From NCBI GenBank assembly GCA_027422505.1, contig JAPQWV010000309.1, positions 248,001 to 312,000 of the forward strand: a DNA stretch of 64,000 nt, in the 5' to 3' direction. This document shows, in pieces, positions 46,004 to 57,900 of this stretch (within the stretch, counting starts at the first letter, position 1; each line of letters opens with the position of its first letter). A model generated the notes under the pieces. That model had not been told where the DNA came from and ran no database searches. It was given only the letters and a program-made list of their open reading frames with translations. The DNA comes from Craterostigma plantagineum (lineage: Eukaryota > Streptophyta > Magnoliopsida > Lamiales > Linderniaceae). The position numbers and the translations under genes were made by a program.

Positions 46004-46912
46004 TTAACAATTATTATATAACAAATATTACACGCATAACTAATCTTCTTTAGTAACGTCGTTAGTATCTTCTTCAGTATCTTCTTTTGAAAAAATTCTT
46101 ATGAAAAACATTATCCACGTCCAGATAAGTGCTCACGTAATAATAAACAAGCAATAGTCCAAACAACGGACAGAGCAACATCCTTCAAAATAAAATATAT
46201 TTTCGGTTAAAGTAATATTAAGGAAAATTACATAAGGATCATTACAATTATAATAATATTTTGGAATATTTCATAAACATATTATCCACATAGCAGTAAC
46301 GATCACCGTAAATAAGGTTAGGAGCAGAAGATCCACCTTGGTATAAAACGACATGATTCCATAAAAATTAAAACATAATATTAATATATCAAATTAAAAT
46401 ATAACGAAATGTAAATAAAAAACTATTTTAATATATTTTCGTAAAATTCATTAAAAAATTTCGCACGCCAAGAGGGGGATTCAAAATCTGGACCTCTCAT
46501 CACTTTTAATGTGATATTCCGCAAAACCACTCGCGCTATGACGCTTTGTTATACGATTGTTATCTATACTCTTATATTAATCCTCTGCACCTTTTAAAAA
46601 CTGTCAATTTTAATCCAATTTGGTGTATCAATTACACCAATAATTTAAGCCAATTTTTAACTGCTAATTTTATCGTGAAACCACAACAGTTATGGAGGGA
46701 CCACGTACTTGACTGACCAAGAAACCATCACATGAAAACTAAAACTGCCGCAACTTCGATTTATTTAAGATGAAGAATAAAAAATAAAGAATAAAGAATG
46801 CAAGACTTAATATATTTTTTGCATATACATTGGATGTACTTAATATACTAGTATATATAAATATAGAACACAAGACGTACACATATAAATATATAAATAT
46901 ATACATATATTC
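46004..46912 (-). other. AT-rich leader of the copia-like remnant (no gene)
   Basis: This non-coding AT-rich sequence lies between the gag start and an inserted hAT miniature element. It shares orientation with the primer-like site at 47551-47565. No ORF or motif could be supported. Confidence 0.4.
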
Positions 46913-46920
46913 TATGTACA

Positions 46921-47373
46921 TAGAGTTGTCAATGGGCCGGGCCGGGGCGGGCCTACAAAACTGAAGCCCAGACCGCCCCGCCAGCGGGCCGCGGCCAGGC
47001 GGGCCAGGCCCGCCGCCATTAATTTTTTTTACTTTTTTTATTTAAACTTTTTAATTAATTAAGAATAATTTATATAATTATGATATTTAAATATACATTA
47101 AATATGTATTAATTAATAAATACATCATTAATTATTTAATTATAATATTTAAATATACATTAATTATGTATTAATTAATAAAAGCATCATTAATTATAAA
47201 TAAAATCATTAATTAATTCCTCTATTTAATAAATAGATATTTAATTTATAAAATAAATTAATAAAAAAATATGGCGGGCTAGCCTGCGTGCCTTAAAAAT
47301 TCCAGCCCAGCCCGCCCCATAGGCAGGGCGGGGCGGGCCGGCCCGCGGGCCCCGGGCTACTTTGACAGCCCTA
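46921..47373. mobile_element. hAT-type miniature element with 8-bp duplication TATGTACA
   Basis: The left terminus is TAGAGTTGTCAATGGGCCGG; the right terminus read inward is TAGGGCTGTCAAAGTAGCCC. Identical TATGTACA 8-mers flank it (46913-46920 and 47374-47381). It has GGGCGGGCC-rich subterminal arrays, an AT-rich centre with repeated TTAATTAATAAA tracts, and no coding capacity. Confidence 0.9.
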
Positions 47374-47550
47374 TATGTACATAAACATATAAGCGTCTTG
47401 CTAAATATATCTTTAATTACGTGGATATGCTATATGTATATATAAATACAAATGGATAATTTTTACCTGGGGATGGTTTATGATAGCCTTTGGATCGGTG
47501 GAACCTCGTGCTTGGGATGGTATTCGCGATAGCCTTCGAATGGTTAGAGA

Positions 47551-47565
47551 CTCGTGCTGATAACG
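47551..47565 (-). other. Candidate primer-binding site of the copia-like remnant
   Basis: The minus strand reads CGTTATCAGCACGAG. The TTATCAGCACGAG core is used as primer site by some plant copia/gag-only elements (recollection). It lies upstream of the gag remnant on the same strand. The sequence 47566-47847 beyond it would be LTR, but LTR ends are not defined. Confidence 0.4.
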
Positions 47566-48076
47566 TTTTATAAAATATTTTATCTTTTATCTTTATATTA
47601 TAGAGAACATGAGACTATATTATAATAGATGGCGTGTGAAGCAAATAGAGTAAACAAGCTTTTATTAATTCTTATCCCGTATTACAACGAGGGATCAAAC
47701 CTTTTAGGGGCAACTTTCGATTCTAAAAGACAACATACATTGCAAATTTCAATATATTAAATTAAGTAGTTGGGGAGATAATTAAATGATGCACATTATT
47801 GGTGATGTGGACTAAAACTAGATGGCCGAAAAAACTGAGAAAAGGCCTGTTAAGCCCGTCGAGGGAATAGTTAACACTTAATAAAAAATAATAATAAAAA
47901 AGTAGAAGTAGCTTCTTTGATACGTTTTAAATGAAAATACCTTTAAAAGTAGAAAAGAGTACTATTACTGTGCTAAAGCTGTGACCCTCGCAAAGAAGTC
48001 ACCCAATAGGGCTGCTTTTTACTGTTCATCATGCTATACCAATCACATCCAATCCTGGAGGGCCGCGAGGAGCTTC

Positions 48077-48084
48077 TATAAAAG
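48077..48084 (+). promoter_or_regulatory. TATA box
   Basis: TATAAAAG lies in the context CTTCTATAAAAGGAGGAC, followed by a leader rich in TCATTCTCACATTTC. It is a strong plant TATA context. The transcript it would drive is interrupted by hAT 3 at 48252. Confidence 0.5.
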
Positions 48085-48251
48085 GAGGACTTGGTCAATC
48101 CTCATTCTCACATTTCTTCACATACTAAAAACCTCTCAGCTGTAGTGTTCTTCATTTTTTACATGTTCTTATGAGAGACGAAGAGAGAAAAAAGGTGTTG
48201 TGAGTGTGTAAATTCCAAAAGTGATAAAGAAAAAGTTGAATGTGCCCCGTG

Positions 48252-51052
48252 TAGGGCTGAACAAATTCGGATATCCTAAATCCGGATATCCGAATTTTCG
48301 GATACCTCAAACTTTAAACCGCATCCGATCCGATTAAATTCGAATATCCGGTTTATTCGGATATCCGAAACCGGATATCCGAATCCGATTTTAAACACAA
48401 CATTTGCCTTAGCTGATTTAAATAGAGCATGCAACAGAAACTATCAAGCGACAAACACATTATATTAGCTTTACCAGAACCACATTTTACTGATAAGTCA
48501 AGTCATCTTCCTCAAAAAAGAAAGTCAGCAATACATGTCACTGTTACAGTGAGAACTTAAATGAAAATAGGTAGGGAATAATCATGTCGATTGCATCAGA
48601 TGTCATCAAAATTCAAACCCAAATCATCAAAGGCATCTAGTGTCTCATCGATGATGATTGTTGGTTGCTCCTTGACCAAGTGTTCCATGCCTACAATTTA
48701 TAAAATGATCAATTAAAAGTCAATACAAAAAATCATCTAAACTTGAAAATAAATACACTTAAAATATTGTAGAAAAAACCTTCTTCCAATTCCTCAATTT
48801 GAAGTATGTTTTCCTCTACGAAAAGAGGAGTGCATGAAGTACGTAGCCAATCTTGAGCACAAATGAGAGCCTCAACCATCCTTGGAGTTAGAGAGGTCCA
48901 GAAAGAATCAAGAACTCCCCCCCCTGTGCTAAAGGCACACTCCGATGCAACGGTAGACACTGGTATTGCAAGTAAATCTCGGGCTATCATCGCAAGAGTA
49001 GGATACCTTTTCTGATTACTCTTCCACCATTGCAAGATATCGAAATGTGCTTCCCTAGGTTCCAATCCATGTTCCAAATATTTATCTAACTCGGACTTGT
49101 TTGCGCTATTGGTACAGCCCATATCTATTTCAAACTGGGAACTCATAAAATTTGCAAACTCAATTCCCAAATCAACTTGCAAAGGATCGCAGGGCATAGT
49201 ACTAGACAATGAGCTAGAAGAAGAGCCTCTCGAAGCAGATTCGGATGCATCAACCTCTTTCCATCTAGAGTGTTCCTTAAACAACTCCCGAAAAACGTAA
49301 ATAATTTTCGGAAAAAGAATTTCAGCATCTTGTTTAGCGTACGAGCCTTTCACCATCCACTCAACATATTTCAACTTATTTCTTGGATCAAGGATTGAAG
49401 ACACGAACAATAATATATTAATCGTATCAATGTTACCCCAATGCTTCATATACTTCTCCTTCATCGAAAATGCCATGCTTTTAGTATTTCTATCCGAACT
49501 ATTACACTGTGCCGAAATGACAATACCAACACCAAAAATATCATCCATGTAACGGTTGGAAGTAACGTAATGAGAGCCTGAAAGCTTCAAAGTAGCTTCA
49601 TAAAATATTTTCAGAAAAGGCAAGAAAGAGGACACTTTATTCCAATCACCTTGTGAAGGTTCACCACCGACCTTCTCTTTAGCCATTTGATTCCGAAGAG
49701 TACTATCTTTCATCAAAAGATTATCAAAAGCCTTTCTAAAGATGCAAAAGATTATCAGAAGCTATAACAGTCCCTTGCTACCGTAAATCGTGAAGGTATG
49801 GAAAACTGAGGATTCAAAGATTTACAGAAAATGCGAAAGCCTTCCCACTCAACAAACGAAAGGGTATCTCATCCAATACTAACATTCTAGATAGCGCTCT
49901 CCTACAAGATTCTTGATCAAACTGCCACAAGCTAGGAATGTCGACAATTTCTGAGGTACCATCGCTATTGACAACAGATTTCAAATGAAGATCCAATTTT
50001 TTTTGTTTCAGATCAACATTAACTGGTGCTTTTGGACATGCCCTGATGTGATTTTTTAAACATGTAGTCCCATTTCTTGAACTACTACCAATCATCTTTC
50101 CACAATACTTACACCTAGCCTTTTCCGAATCATCAGTTTTCTCAAAGTGATCCCAAACATCAGAACGGTTTTTTCTTTTACCGACAGAAGAATTTTCATC
50201 ACTTACTTGAGGATTAGGATGAACCGGTGGTTTTCCTTTCTTACAAGTTGAGCAGCTCTCATTAGTACTTTTCTTCTTTTCGGTATTTTCATTTCGCTTG
50301 TTTCGGTGGTCGAATTCTTCCATCAACTGCGCCATGTCGACAGCTCTTTCATTAGTATTGTCAGCCACGCTATCATATTCATCAGACATGCTTCTTCTGT
50401 AGATATAAAAAAATTAGTAACCAATATACGTAAAACAGTCCTAATATGCAAAATCCCAGTCGTAGTTTTATAGTATCATTCGAGGTATAGCCTTATTCGA
50501 AATTATAACTTCAATATGAAAATCCCAAATTTCAGCCCTAACTCGCTGTAAATAACTCGCTGTAAATCCCAAATACAAAACTTTTCTACACATTATACGA
50601 GCTGAGGAACAAATTGAAGGCAAATGAAGATGCTTCTTACATTAATGGAGTCGAAACTCGAAATAGTCTGCTCTCGGCGTCTGCTCTTCGATTTGCTTTT
50701 CTTTTTGCTTTCTGAAATTTTCTTCCAATTTGAGTTCACAAATAAAAAGTAGTCTTCCTTGTTCACGTAATGCTATTGCTAACTACTTTCTGTTTATTTG
50801 GGCCTTGGGCTCATTTTTATTTTATTATTGTTGGGCTATATATACTTAATTTGTATTTTAAAAAATTTAAAATTCGGATACCGGATATCCGAATTTTACA
50901 TTTGGCCCTATCCGGATCCGATCCGGTTTACTTCAAAAAAATGCGGATCGGATATCCGATCCGGTTTTTTAAACCGGTTATCCGGTTTTTCGGATTTTGA
51001 AAATCGGATATCGGATCGGAATCCGGTTTTCGGATATTTTTGCTCACCCCTA
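48252..51052 (-). mobile_element. hAT transposon 3 with 8-bp duplication GCCCCGTG
   Basis: The termini are TAGGGCTGAACAAATTCGGA and, inward from the right, TAGGGGTGAGCAAAAATATC. Exact GCCCCGTG copies lie at 48244-48251 and 51053-51060. Subterminal GGATATCCGAAT-type repeats cluster at 48270-48390 and 50870-51040. The element is 2,801 bp and carries an internally deleted transposase on minus. Confidence 0.93.
48733..50389 (-). pseudogene. hAT transposase lacking most of the catalytic core
   Basis: The N-terminal part (50389-49814) starts MSDEYDSVADNTNERAVDMA and has a BED finger: VWDHFEKTDDSEKARCKYCG, then CLKNHIRAC. The C-terminal part (49716-48733) has ATLKLSGSHYVTSNRYMDDI and the dimerisation block LLAIPVSTVASECAFSTGGG, ending APRMVEALICAQDWLRTS-like. 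Between them the reading passes from the SIPSRFTVARDC segment directly to KAFDNLLMKDSTL, so the RNase H-like fold, including the DN and CxxH blocks, is deleted and the frame is lost. Both DNA-binding and dimerisation parts persist, but no transposase activity is possible. Confidence 0.85.
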
Positions 51053-51060
51053 GCCCCGTG

Positions 51061-52389
51061 GACGTAGGACTCTGTAGAATCGGAACCACGTAATCTCATC
51101 TCTTTTCTTTTTACGTCTTTATTATGCCCCATTTACGTCATATCACAGGCACAACTGGGTCCGCCCGCTCGCGGACCTCCGCGGACCTCAAAACATCCAT
51201 ATCCCCTACTTTGTGTTCGTCCCTTTCACATCCCCAACACACACCAAACACGTCCCCAACGTCCCAAACACGTCCCCAACGTCCCAAACACGTCCTCAAC
51301 GTCCCAAACAGTTTCCTTACCCATAAAGCACCTTACGCACGTCCGAAAACTTTGAGATATTAAACCTACCGCTACATAAATTTCCCCGAACCACTTATAA
51401 ATTTCATTGATTGGGATAGCCCCATATTATATGGCGCCATATGGGAATTTCATAGTTGAAGGAGTGAGCAATTTTGCCTATATTGTGCGACGCCGTGCCT
51501 AACGTTTTTGCTATTTCTTCTTTCTTTTCTTTATTTTTGTTGGGACGAGACGAAACACGCGAAGAGTCAACGGAAGAAGGCCCTCCTTACGAAAGAACAT
51601 AGATCCACAGTTTACAGAAGCCGCTGAAAATAACCGTCTGGAGCAGACCACCATCCCAGTGCCCACCTCTGTGACGCTATCACCCCAAACACCCAAAAAA
51701 CAGTCAAAGTCATAAGTGAACCGCGGAGGAGGACCTCCAAAAACTGCCGAACGTATTGAGAAACGGCCAGGACCTGAAACACATGCTAGAGATGATGAAG
51801 ACGAGCAAAAGCGTACAGACGAATCTTAAAGGGATCTCAGAACACCCAGGAGGACCTCCACGAGTCCCGCTAGTGACCTACCCGAAATAGCGAAGGAAGC
51901 TGGGAGCTCCAGAATAAGGAAAAAAGTTGAGCTGCGCTCGGGAAAAGGGGAAGCCAATGCCACGGCCTCACCACAGGGAACCCTGGGATCCGCCAAGAAT
52001 CCCACAGAGATTCACACCACTATACAAATCCAGAAGACATCCTGACATCAGCCTGGGGACCTCCCGTGATGAGGAGGCCCTTAGTCGGAACTCCAGGATC
52101 CTCTAAATTTCATTCCCATTTATATACCTTGATAATATGACCACCATACTAACAATTGTTGTCACTTGAAGGATAAAATCGAATGACTCATCCTAGCAGC
52201 AAATCTGAGGGAGTTCATTGATCATTGCCTCGAGCAAGATCCGAAGGTAGCTGAGGAGGAGTCTGTAGAAATTGTGCCACCTAAAGGCAGACACGTTCAC
52301 CTCCTCCGGATAGGGGCCAGTTCCAGTCAGGATTCATGTCCAAAACAGCCCGAATCATGCACTTGAGGATTTGAAGGACTTAGAGGCCC
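51061..52389 (+). other. Probable Tat-like internal remnant
   Basis: The unit CACGTCCCCAACGTCCCAAA is repeated at 51250-51312. 51640-52060 has a weakly protein-like plus frame (EQTTIPVPTSVTLSPQTPKK, EKRPGPETHARDDEDEQKRT) interrupted by stops, reminiscent of the charged start of Tat-type gag. 52040-52170 (GGGGACCTCCCGTGATGAGG ...) recurs at 53150-53290. Assignment to Tat is tentative. Confidence 0.3.
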
Positions 52390-53865
52390 AGCTTCACAAT
52401 GGTGTACAAAGGTCAGAGGGACCTAAAACCCCAGCTCCGCCCCGGCAGTGAAGGTCCGCAGGACCTAAAACCCAGCTCTGCGCTGGCAAGGAGACCGAAA
52501 GCTCTGCCCTTGGGACCCGAAGCTCCGCCTTTGGGACCTAGAAGCCCAGCTCCATGCTGGCAAGTTCTCGAAGCTCTGCCCTCGGGACCCGAAGCTCTGC
52601 CCTCAGGACTCGAAGCTCCGCCTACGGGACCTAAAAGACCAGCTCCGTGCTGGCAAGTAGACTCGGAGTGCTGCCCTCGGGATCTAAAAGCCCAGCTCCG
52701 TGCTGGCACGAAGACTCGAAACTCCACGATAGCACGAAGACATGATTTTTCGTATTCAAGACCTTATGGTTCAGCTCCGCAGATGGGGACTTGATACAGG
52801 ATCTCCAAGCCCACTTCTACGCTCAAATGACGGCACGATTCACATATCAGCATCTCCATAGCCTGTTTCGTGCTGAAAATGTAGATACGATCTATGTGGT
52901 GAGCTCCTCGCTGGCATGCAAAGACCGTTATAGGAGATCTCCAAACTAGCTGAAATCCAGTCCCGGGCTGGTATGAAGGCACACGATGATCCGTAGGACC
53001 TAAAAGTCAGCTCGGCGTCGACGTCCGAAGATTCACTAGAGATCCATGGGACCTAGAAGCTAGCTCTGTGCTGACGTCCGGAGATCCGCGAGAGAGACAA
53101 GCCAGCTCCGCACCTGAGGATCTGTGGAAGATAAACATGAAGATCCATAGGAGACATCTTGTGATGAGGAGGCTCTTAGCCAGGCTTCAGGGCCATCTAA
53201 ATTTCATTCTTTATTATATATTATTGCTATCATAATGAGTGTGTGCCGCACTAACAATTGCAAATATTTGAAGGATGTGATCGAGATGTTTATCCCGGAT
53301 ACCCAAATGTGTTAGCCGCAGCAGCGAACATGATTCAAAGGTGATCAATAAGGATTCCTAGGGATCTATGCAGCATAAAGGACTTAAAGGCCAGCTCCGT
53401 GCTGGCGTATGAAGATCCGCGGAACCTCAAAGCCCAGCTCCGCTCTGGTATACGAAGATCCTCAGGAGATCCAGCCCAACCCGGTGCTAGCACGCGAAGG
53501 TCCCCAGGACCGAAAGTCCAGCTCTGCACTGGCATGAAAACCCAACTTTCTACGTTCAGGACTTAAAAGTAAAGCTCTATGCTAGCATAAGAAAACATGC
53601 TTTACACGTTGGGAATTCAAAAGTCAGCTCCGTACTGACGTACGATGCTTGATTTCTCCGTTCGTAGTACATAAGCCCAGCTCCTCGCTGGCTTGAGAAG
53701 ACACAATCATCCAAAGGCGATCTTCAGAGACCAGCTCCGTGCTGGTCGGGACCTATGACCTATCTCTCCAGTGGCATAAGAAAACCACCAAAGGGGATTT
53801 AGAAAGACCAGCCCGCTGGAAATAGGGACACGAGCTATGAGTCCAAGATCTCCAAGTCCCGCCTC
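52390..53865 (+). repeat. Degenerate tandem array of AGCCCAGCTCCGTGCTGGCA units
   Basis: Twenty or more copies of a unit around GCCCAGCTCCGTGCTGGCA, alternating with GACCCGAAGCTCTGCCCTC-type units, are spaced 25-65 bp apart. A block at 52040-52170 recurs at 53150-53290, giving a higher-order period of about 1.1 kb. Continuous open frames on both strands at 52399-52794 are products of the repeat and are not annotated as genes. Such arrays are known in 3' UTRs of Tat/Ogre-type gypsy elements. Confidence 0.7.
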
Positions 53866-54059
53866 GTTTGCTGATAAACGCATTTCAATGCGTTTATCGT
53901 AGCATTTATTCGGGGTACAATAGAGCTTTAGCAATTAAATTATGCATTTATTCGATATATTTACACTTGTTTTATTGTTGAAGAAGCTTAGGACGAGTCT
54001 CAGGCGAAAAGGAGCGAAAAACGAGGCAAAACGGCGCCAAAAAGGGCAACACTGCCCTC

Positions 54060-54365
54060 GGTCACGGCCAGACGCATCACGCATCACGGCCGTGACGAGG
54101 GACAGCGCGCGGAGAGTGGACACTGATGATGGTCACGGCCGTGACGTGCAATGCACGTGGCCGTGACCAAGGACAGAGAGCGAGCCAGACGATGGTCACG
54201 GCCGTGACGGCCAAGGCACTTGGCCGTGACCTGGGCAGAGACCATCACTGATGATGGTCACGGCGGTGACCTGTTGTGCACTTGGCCGTGACCAAGGGCA
54301 GAAAAGGCGATACGTGGGCGATGTTGGTCACGGCCGTGACGGCCCATGTCCCAGGCCGTGACCGA
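54060..54365 (+). repeat. GTCACGGCCGTGAC palindrome array in U3
   Basis: Five units of about 60-70 bp occur. Palindromes start near 54084, 54131, 54194, 54257 (GTCACGGCGGTGAC, one change) and 54326, and each unit also carries an inverted half-site TTGGCCGTGACC or CAGGCCGTGACC. The last half-site ends about 15 bp before the TATA box. Confidence 0.88.
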
Positions 54366-54377
54366 CACGGGAATCAG

Positions 54378-54386
54378 TATAAAAAG
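54378..54386 (+). promoter_or_regulatory. LTR TATA box
   Basis: TATAAAAAG lies in the context ATCAGTATAAAAAGCC. The same CAGTATAAA context lies at the same distance from the palindrome array in the three minus-strand LTRs, which supports its being the LTR promoter. Confidence 0.75.
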
Positions 54387-55174
54387 CCCAAATTCGACCC
54401 CGAAAAAGACACAACTTACCAGAGATCAAATCCAAACCATCTAGGGACGAATTTAGGGCGAAAAGAACACGGAATTACATCCCGGAGCGCAAGAGACGAA
54501 GCGACGACGAAATCACCCCCAATTGATCAGAGAACGAAGATTTATCAAGCGAGCGCCGATAATTCGCCAGTATTCAAGAATCATGAGTCTTCCTTCTCTG
54601 TTCTCTAATTCTCTCGTTGTTCTCTCGTCTATTATGCGTAGCTAAATCCCATCTGTGTTTGGGATTAGATGAACGCTAGGATTAGTCGTACTTAAGACGT
54701 ATATTATCGTGACTTAGCGTAGGAAATTATCGTGACGTATATTATCTGTGTTTAGGGCGACAGCAAATTCGCGAGCGGGTAGGAAATTACTGCGATTTAG
54801 TCAAGATCACGTAGGAACGATTTTATTGTCTTAGTCGATAACACCTAGCGGGATTCGAATCCCGAGCACATCTTTATTATCTGAAGCTTCGTATCAGTTT
54901 TAAGCGTGCTATTTGAATCTCTAGTTGATTTAGGAACGATCTGTTAGGATAAGTCGTCAAACAAATTGCGTATTTTGTTCAGGCTAGATATCGAGTTGAT
55001 AGGTCACTACTAGTAATTGATTTATTCCTTGTGTTCGATACTCGTTTACTCACTTTACTGCACTACAGACGATAGGTCCACTGCCTATCGCACGTCGGTG
55101 ATAGTAATTAGGTATTCGTTTTAATTATTACTTGTCGCACTTTCCATTCACACACCACGTGTCGATCAAGTTTT

Positions 55175-55192
55175 TGGCGCCGTTGCCGGGGA
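55175..55192 (+). other. Athila IV primer-binding site (tRNA-Asp)
   Basis: TGGCGCCGTTGCCGGGGA is complementary to the 3' end of plant tRNA-Asp(GTC) (TCCCCGGCAACGGCG plus CCA). It is the known Athila primer site and fixes the LTR end. Confidence 0.93.
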
Positions 55193-55397
55193 ATAAATTG
55201 ATATTAGGAACACCGTAGTTCGGTACTTTAGCCACTGTGATTTCGACGTTTTCTCTGCTTTTACTGTTTGCGTTATTTGTGTTATTTGCATTAATTGTTT
55301 CCCTGCGTCGTTATTGATTCGTATTTTTATTCGTCTTATTTGTTTACTTTTCGCTACTCTTTATTTCTCACTCATTGAAGGTACGATTCAGTGGTGA

Positions 55398-57240
55398 ATG
55401 ACCCGAAGCCATCCATCAGGCCCCATCGTTGAAGCCGACCCGGATTTCGAACGAAAGTTGCGAAGGAAGCTTAAGTACGATACCGAAGGAGCATCCACTA
55501 GCTCTCAGGACCACTTAGTTAGCTATTCAGAGGATAGTTCGCAGGAATCCATCCAAAATTCACGTGTAGAGGCAGCCGTAGATAGCCCCTACACAGAAGT
55601 AGACATGGCGGACCACCGAGTGCCCGTCCATAACATTCCCGAGGAGGAACCATCACTTCAGGACCTCCTCAAGAATGCCGCGCTAGGCGGTACGGAGTCG
55701 GCGATTGTCATTCTGCCGATCGAGAACAACAATTTTGAATTGAAGCACTCTTGGCTTCAGATGATTTTCCAGACGACCCAGTTCGAGGGCAACCCCGATG
55801 ACGATCCTTACTCCCATCTGAAGGCGTTTCTGACGGTCACCGACACCATCAAAATCAATGGTGTTCCGGGCGACGCGATTAAGCTCATGTTGTTCCCGTT
55901 CTCTTTGAAGTTCAGAGCCAAGGATGGGCTTGAGATGTTGCCACCTCGCTCGATCACCACCTGGGAGGAGCTGCGAGCCGCGTTTATCGGCCATTACTTC
56001 CCACTTTCGAAGGTGCTACCATTGAAGACAGAAATCTCTTTATTCCATCAGAAGGAGTCTGAAAATCTCTACGAGGTGTGGGAGCGTTACAGGGCGTTAT
56101 TGAAGAGGTGCCCACAGCACGGGATGTCGAAGCCAGCCCAGATCAACCGATTCCACGAGGGTCTTAATGATCAGACGGTCCATATGTTAGACGGAGCCGC
56201 AGGAGGAGGGCTCGTGAAGCTCAACGCCACCGACGCGTGGAATTTGATTGAGGACTACTCGAGGAACAGTTTCATGAGGGGCAATACTAGGATGAAGACG
56301 ACAGGCGTCTTTGGAGTGAGCGAGGAGACGGCCACTAACGCTAAGATCGAGGCGCTCCAGCAACAACTCGCCTCGACGAACTCTCAGCTGCAGACGGTGA
56401 TTGGTGCATTGCTTACCAAGTCCGGGTAGACTCAGCCCGTGAATGCCGTAACGACCACCGCACCGACGCAGCATACGCCGTACGTGCCCTTGTGCGGAAT
56501 TTGCGGCGCAGCCCACGAGACCTCAGATTGCCAACTTGGGCAGCCGCTGGAACACGTAGATTATATGGGAAATCACCAAGGCGGCCAGCGAAGTTTCCAG
56601 CCTCGGGCACATCCAAACCTGGCGTACGGGAATCAGAACCATCAGAGCCAAGGACCACCAGGATTTCAGCCCAGACCGTCCGGATTCCAGAACGGGCCAC
56701 CACGACAGTACCAGAACGCGCCCGTGGGAGGATCCGACGACATGAGGGAGATGAAGGACATGATGAAGACACTCCTCACAAATTTCAGTAGCACCACCGC
56801 GGCCCACGAGAGCCGTATGACGAAGATGGAGGAGTATATGGAGGCGAACGACTTGCGTGCTCAGAACACAGATGCCTCGCTCAAAAAGCTGGAGCAGCAA
56901 ATGGGCCAGATGGCGAAGCAGTTGGCTGGGCGTACCCAGGGATCGCTCCCAAGCTACACCGAGCCGAATCCTAAGGAGTACTGCAAGGCAGTGACGCTAA
57001 GGAATGGGCGAGAATTGCATGAAGTGCCCGCAAAAAAGAAGGCCAAGGAGAATGCCAACTTTGAGAGCCACGACGAGCCCGAAGTTGAGGAGATCAGGGG
57101 CGACGATGTCGATAAGGCCGACGCTGAGCAGGAAAAGGTCGAGCCCGAGAAGGAAAAGGTGACGGAGATCCAGCTACCACCAGTGAAGCCATACCAGCCG
57201 AAGATCCCATACCCGGCTCGACTGAGGAAGGACAAGAACG
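55398..57240 (+). pseudogene. Athila IV gag, one nonsense codon
   Basis: It starts MTRSHPSGPIVEADPDFERK, and the same start is used in Athila III. The Retrotrans_gag core spans about residues 110-260 (KHSWLQMIFQTTQFEGNPDD ... PLSKVLPLKTEISLFHQKES ... INRFHEGLNDQTVHMLDGAA). TAG at 56427-56429 replaces the Gln codon present in Athila I, after LLTKSG. In the same frame a zinc knuckle CGICGAAHETSDC follows (CX2CX3HX4C, near 56500), then a Gln/Pro-rich stretch, a coiled-coil-like segment and a charged Lys/Glu linker to the protease. Gag packages the RNA. Without readthrough the product would lack the knuckle and all enzymes. Confidence 0.92.
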
Positions 57241-57900
57241 AGGCTCAGTTTGGTAAATTTATGGGTATGTGTAAAGAGTTGCATATTAACTTACCTTTTG
57301 TTGAAGCTATTACGCAGATGCCCAGCTTCGCCAAGTTCTTGAAGGATCTGCTGACGAACAGAAGGAAGCTCGAACACGTCTCCACCGTTTGCCTACGAGG
57401 AGAGTGCTCGGCAATTCTCCAAAGCAAGATCCCTAAGAAGCTCAAGGATCCAGGGAGTTTTACTATTCCCTGTCTTATAGGAGATTTAGTGATTGAGCGT
57501 CCGTTAGCAGACCTAGGCGCTAGTATTAATCTTATGCCGTATTCTATGTTCAAGCGTTTAGGATTAGGTGAGCCACGACCCACTAGAATGAGCCTCCAAC
57601 TAGCTGGTAGGTCGTTGAAGTATCCTCGAGGTGTTATCGAGGATGTCTTAGTTAAAGTTGATAAATTTGTGATTCCCGCAGATTTCGTTATTTTAGATAT
57701 GGAAGAAGATGAGAACGTTCCCTTGATTTTAGGTAGACCGTTCCTAGCGACGGGGGAGACCATGATAGACGTTAGGAATGGGACTTTGACCCTGACAGTA
57801 GACGGCGAGAAAGTTACTTTTAATATGGCCGACTCGATGAAAAAGAGCAGCGAGCAAGATGATAAGTGTTACTTTTTGGACGTATTTGACCACGACTTTC
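57241..57900 (+). pseudogene. Athila IV aspartic protease domain
   Basis: It lies in the long frame 56439-59210. FIEAITQMPSF-like helix text is followed by LSFTIPCLIGDLVIERPLAD-type text; the active site is ADLGASINLMPYSM (Asp codon 57510-57512). LILGRPFLATGETMIDVRNG is the C-terminal conserved block of retroelement proteases. The active-site form DLGASIN is usual in Athila. The domain itself is intact but downstream of the gag stop. Confidence 0.88.

Larger units (their letters stand above)
47848..51160 (+). repeat. LTR-like promoter region split by hAT 3
   Basis: A TG-starting AT-rich stretch (TGTTAAGCCCGTCGAGGGAA) leads to a clear TATAAAAG box at 48077-48084 and a transcribed-leader-like region. 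It continues across the hAT insertion into CCGTGGACGTAGGACTCTGT and CGGAACCACGTAA (51055-51100), a pattern resembling U5 regions of plant LTRs. The end and primer site are not identified. Assignment as an LTR is inferred. Confidence 0.35.
53872..55168 (+). repeat. Athila IV 5' LTR
   Basis: It starts TGATAAACGCATTTCAATGC and ends CACGTGTCGATCA, 1,297 bp. U3 carries the palindrome array (54060-54365), followed by TATAAAAAG at 54378-54386. Six bases separate its end from the primer site. It is homologous to LTRs at 12920-14240, 15571-16503 and 43371-44818. Confidence 0.9.

Noticed and set aside
48300..48390. Possible operator-like GGATATCC palindromes as a host regulatory region
   Set aside because: They are the subterminal repeats of hAT 3, mirrored at the other end (50870-51040) and enclosed by its target duplications.
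52399..52794. 131-codon plus-strand frame and opposite-strand frames in the GCCCAGCTCCGTGCTGGC array
   Set aside because: Residue pattern (KALPLGPEAPPLGP...) simply mirrors the DNA repeat; open in several frames.
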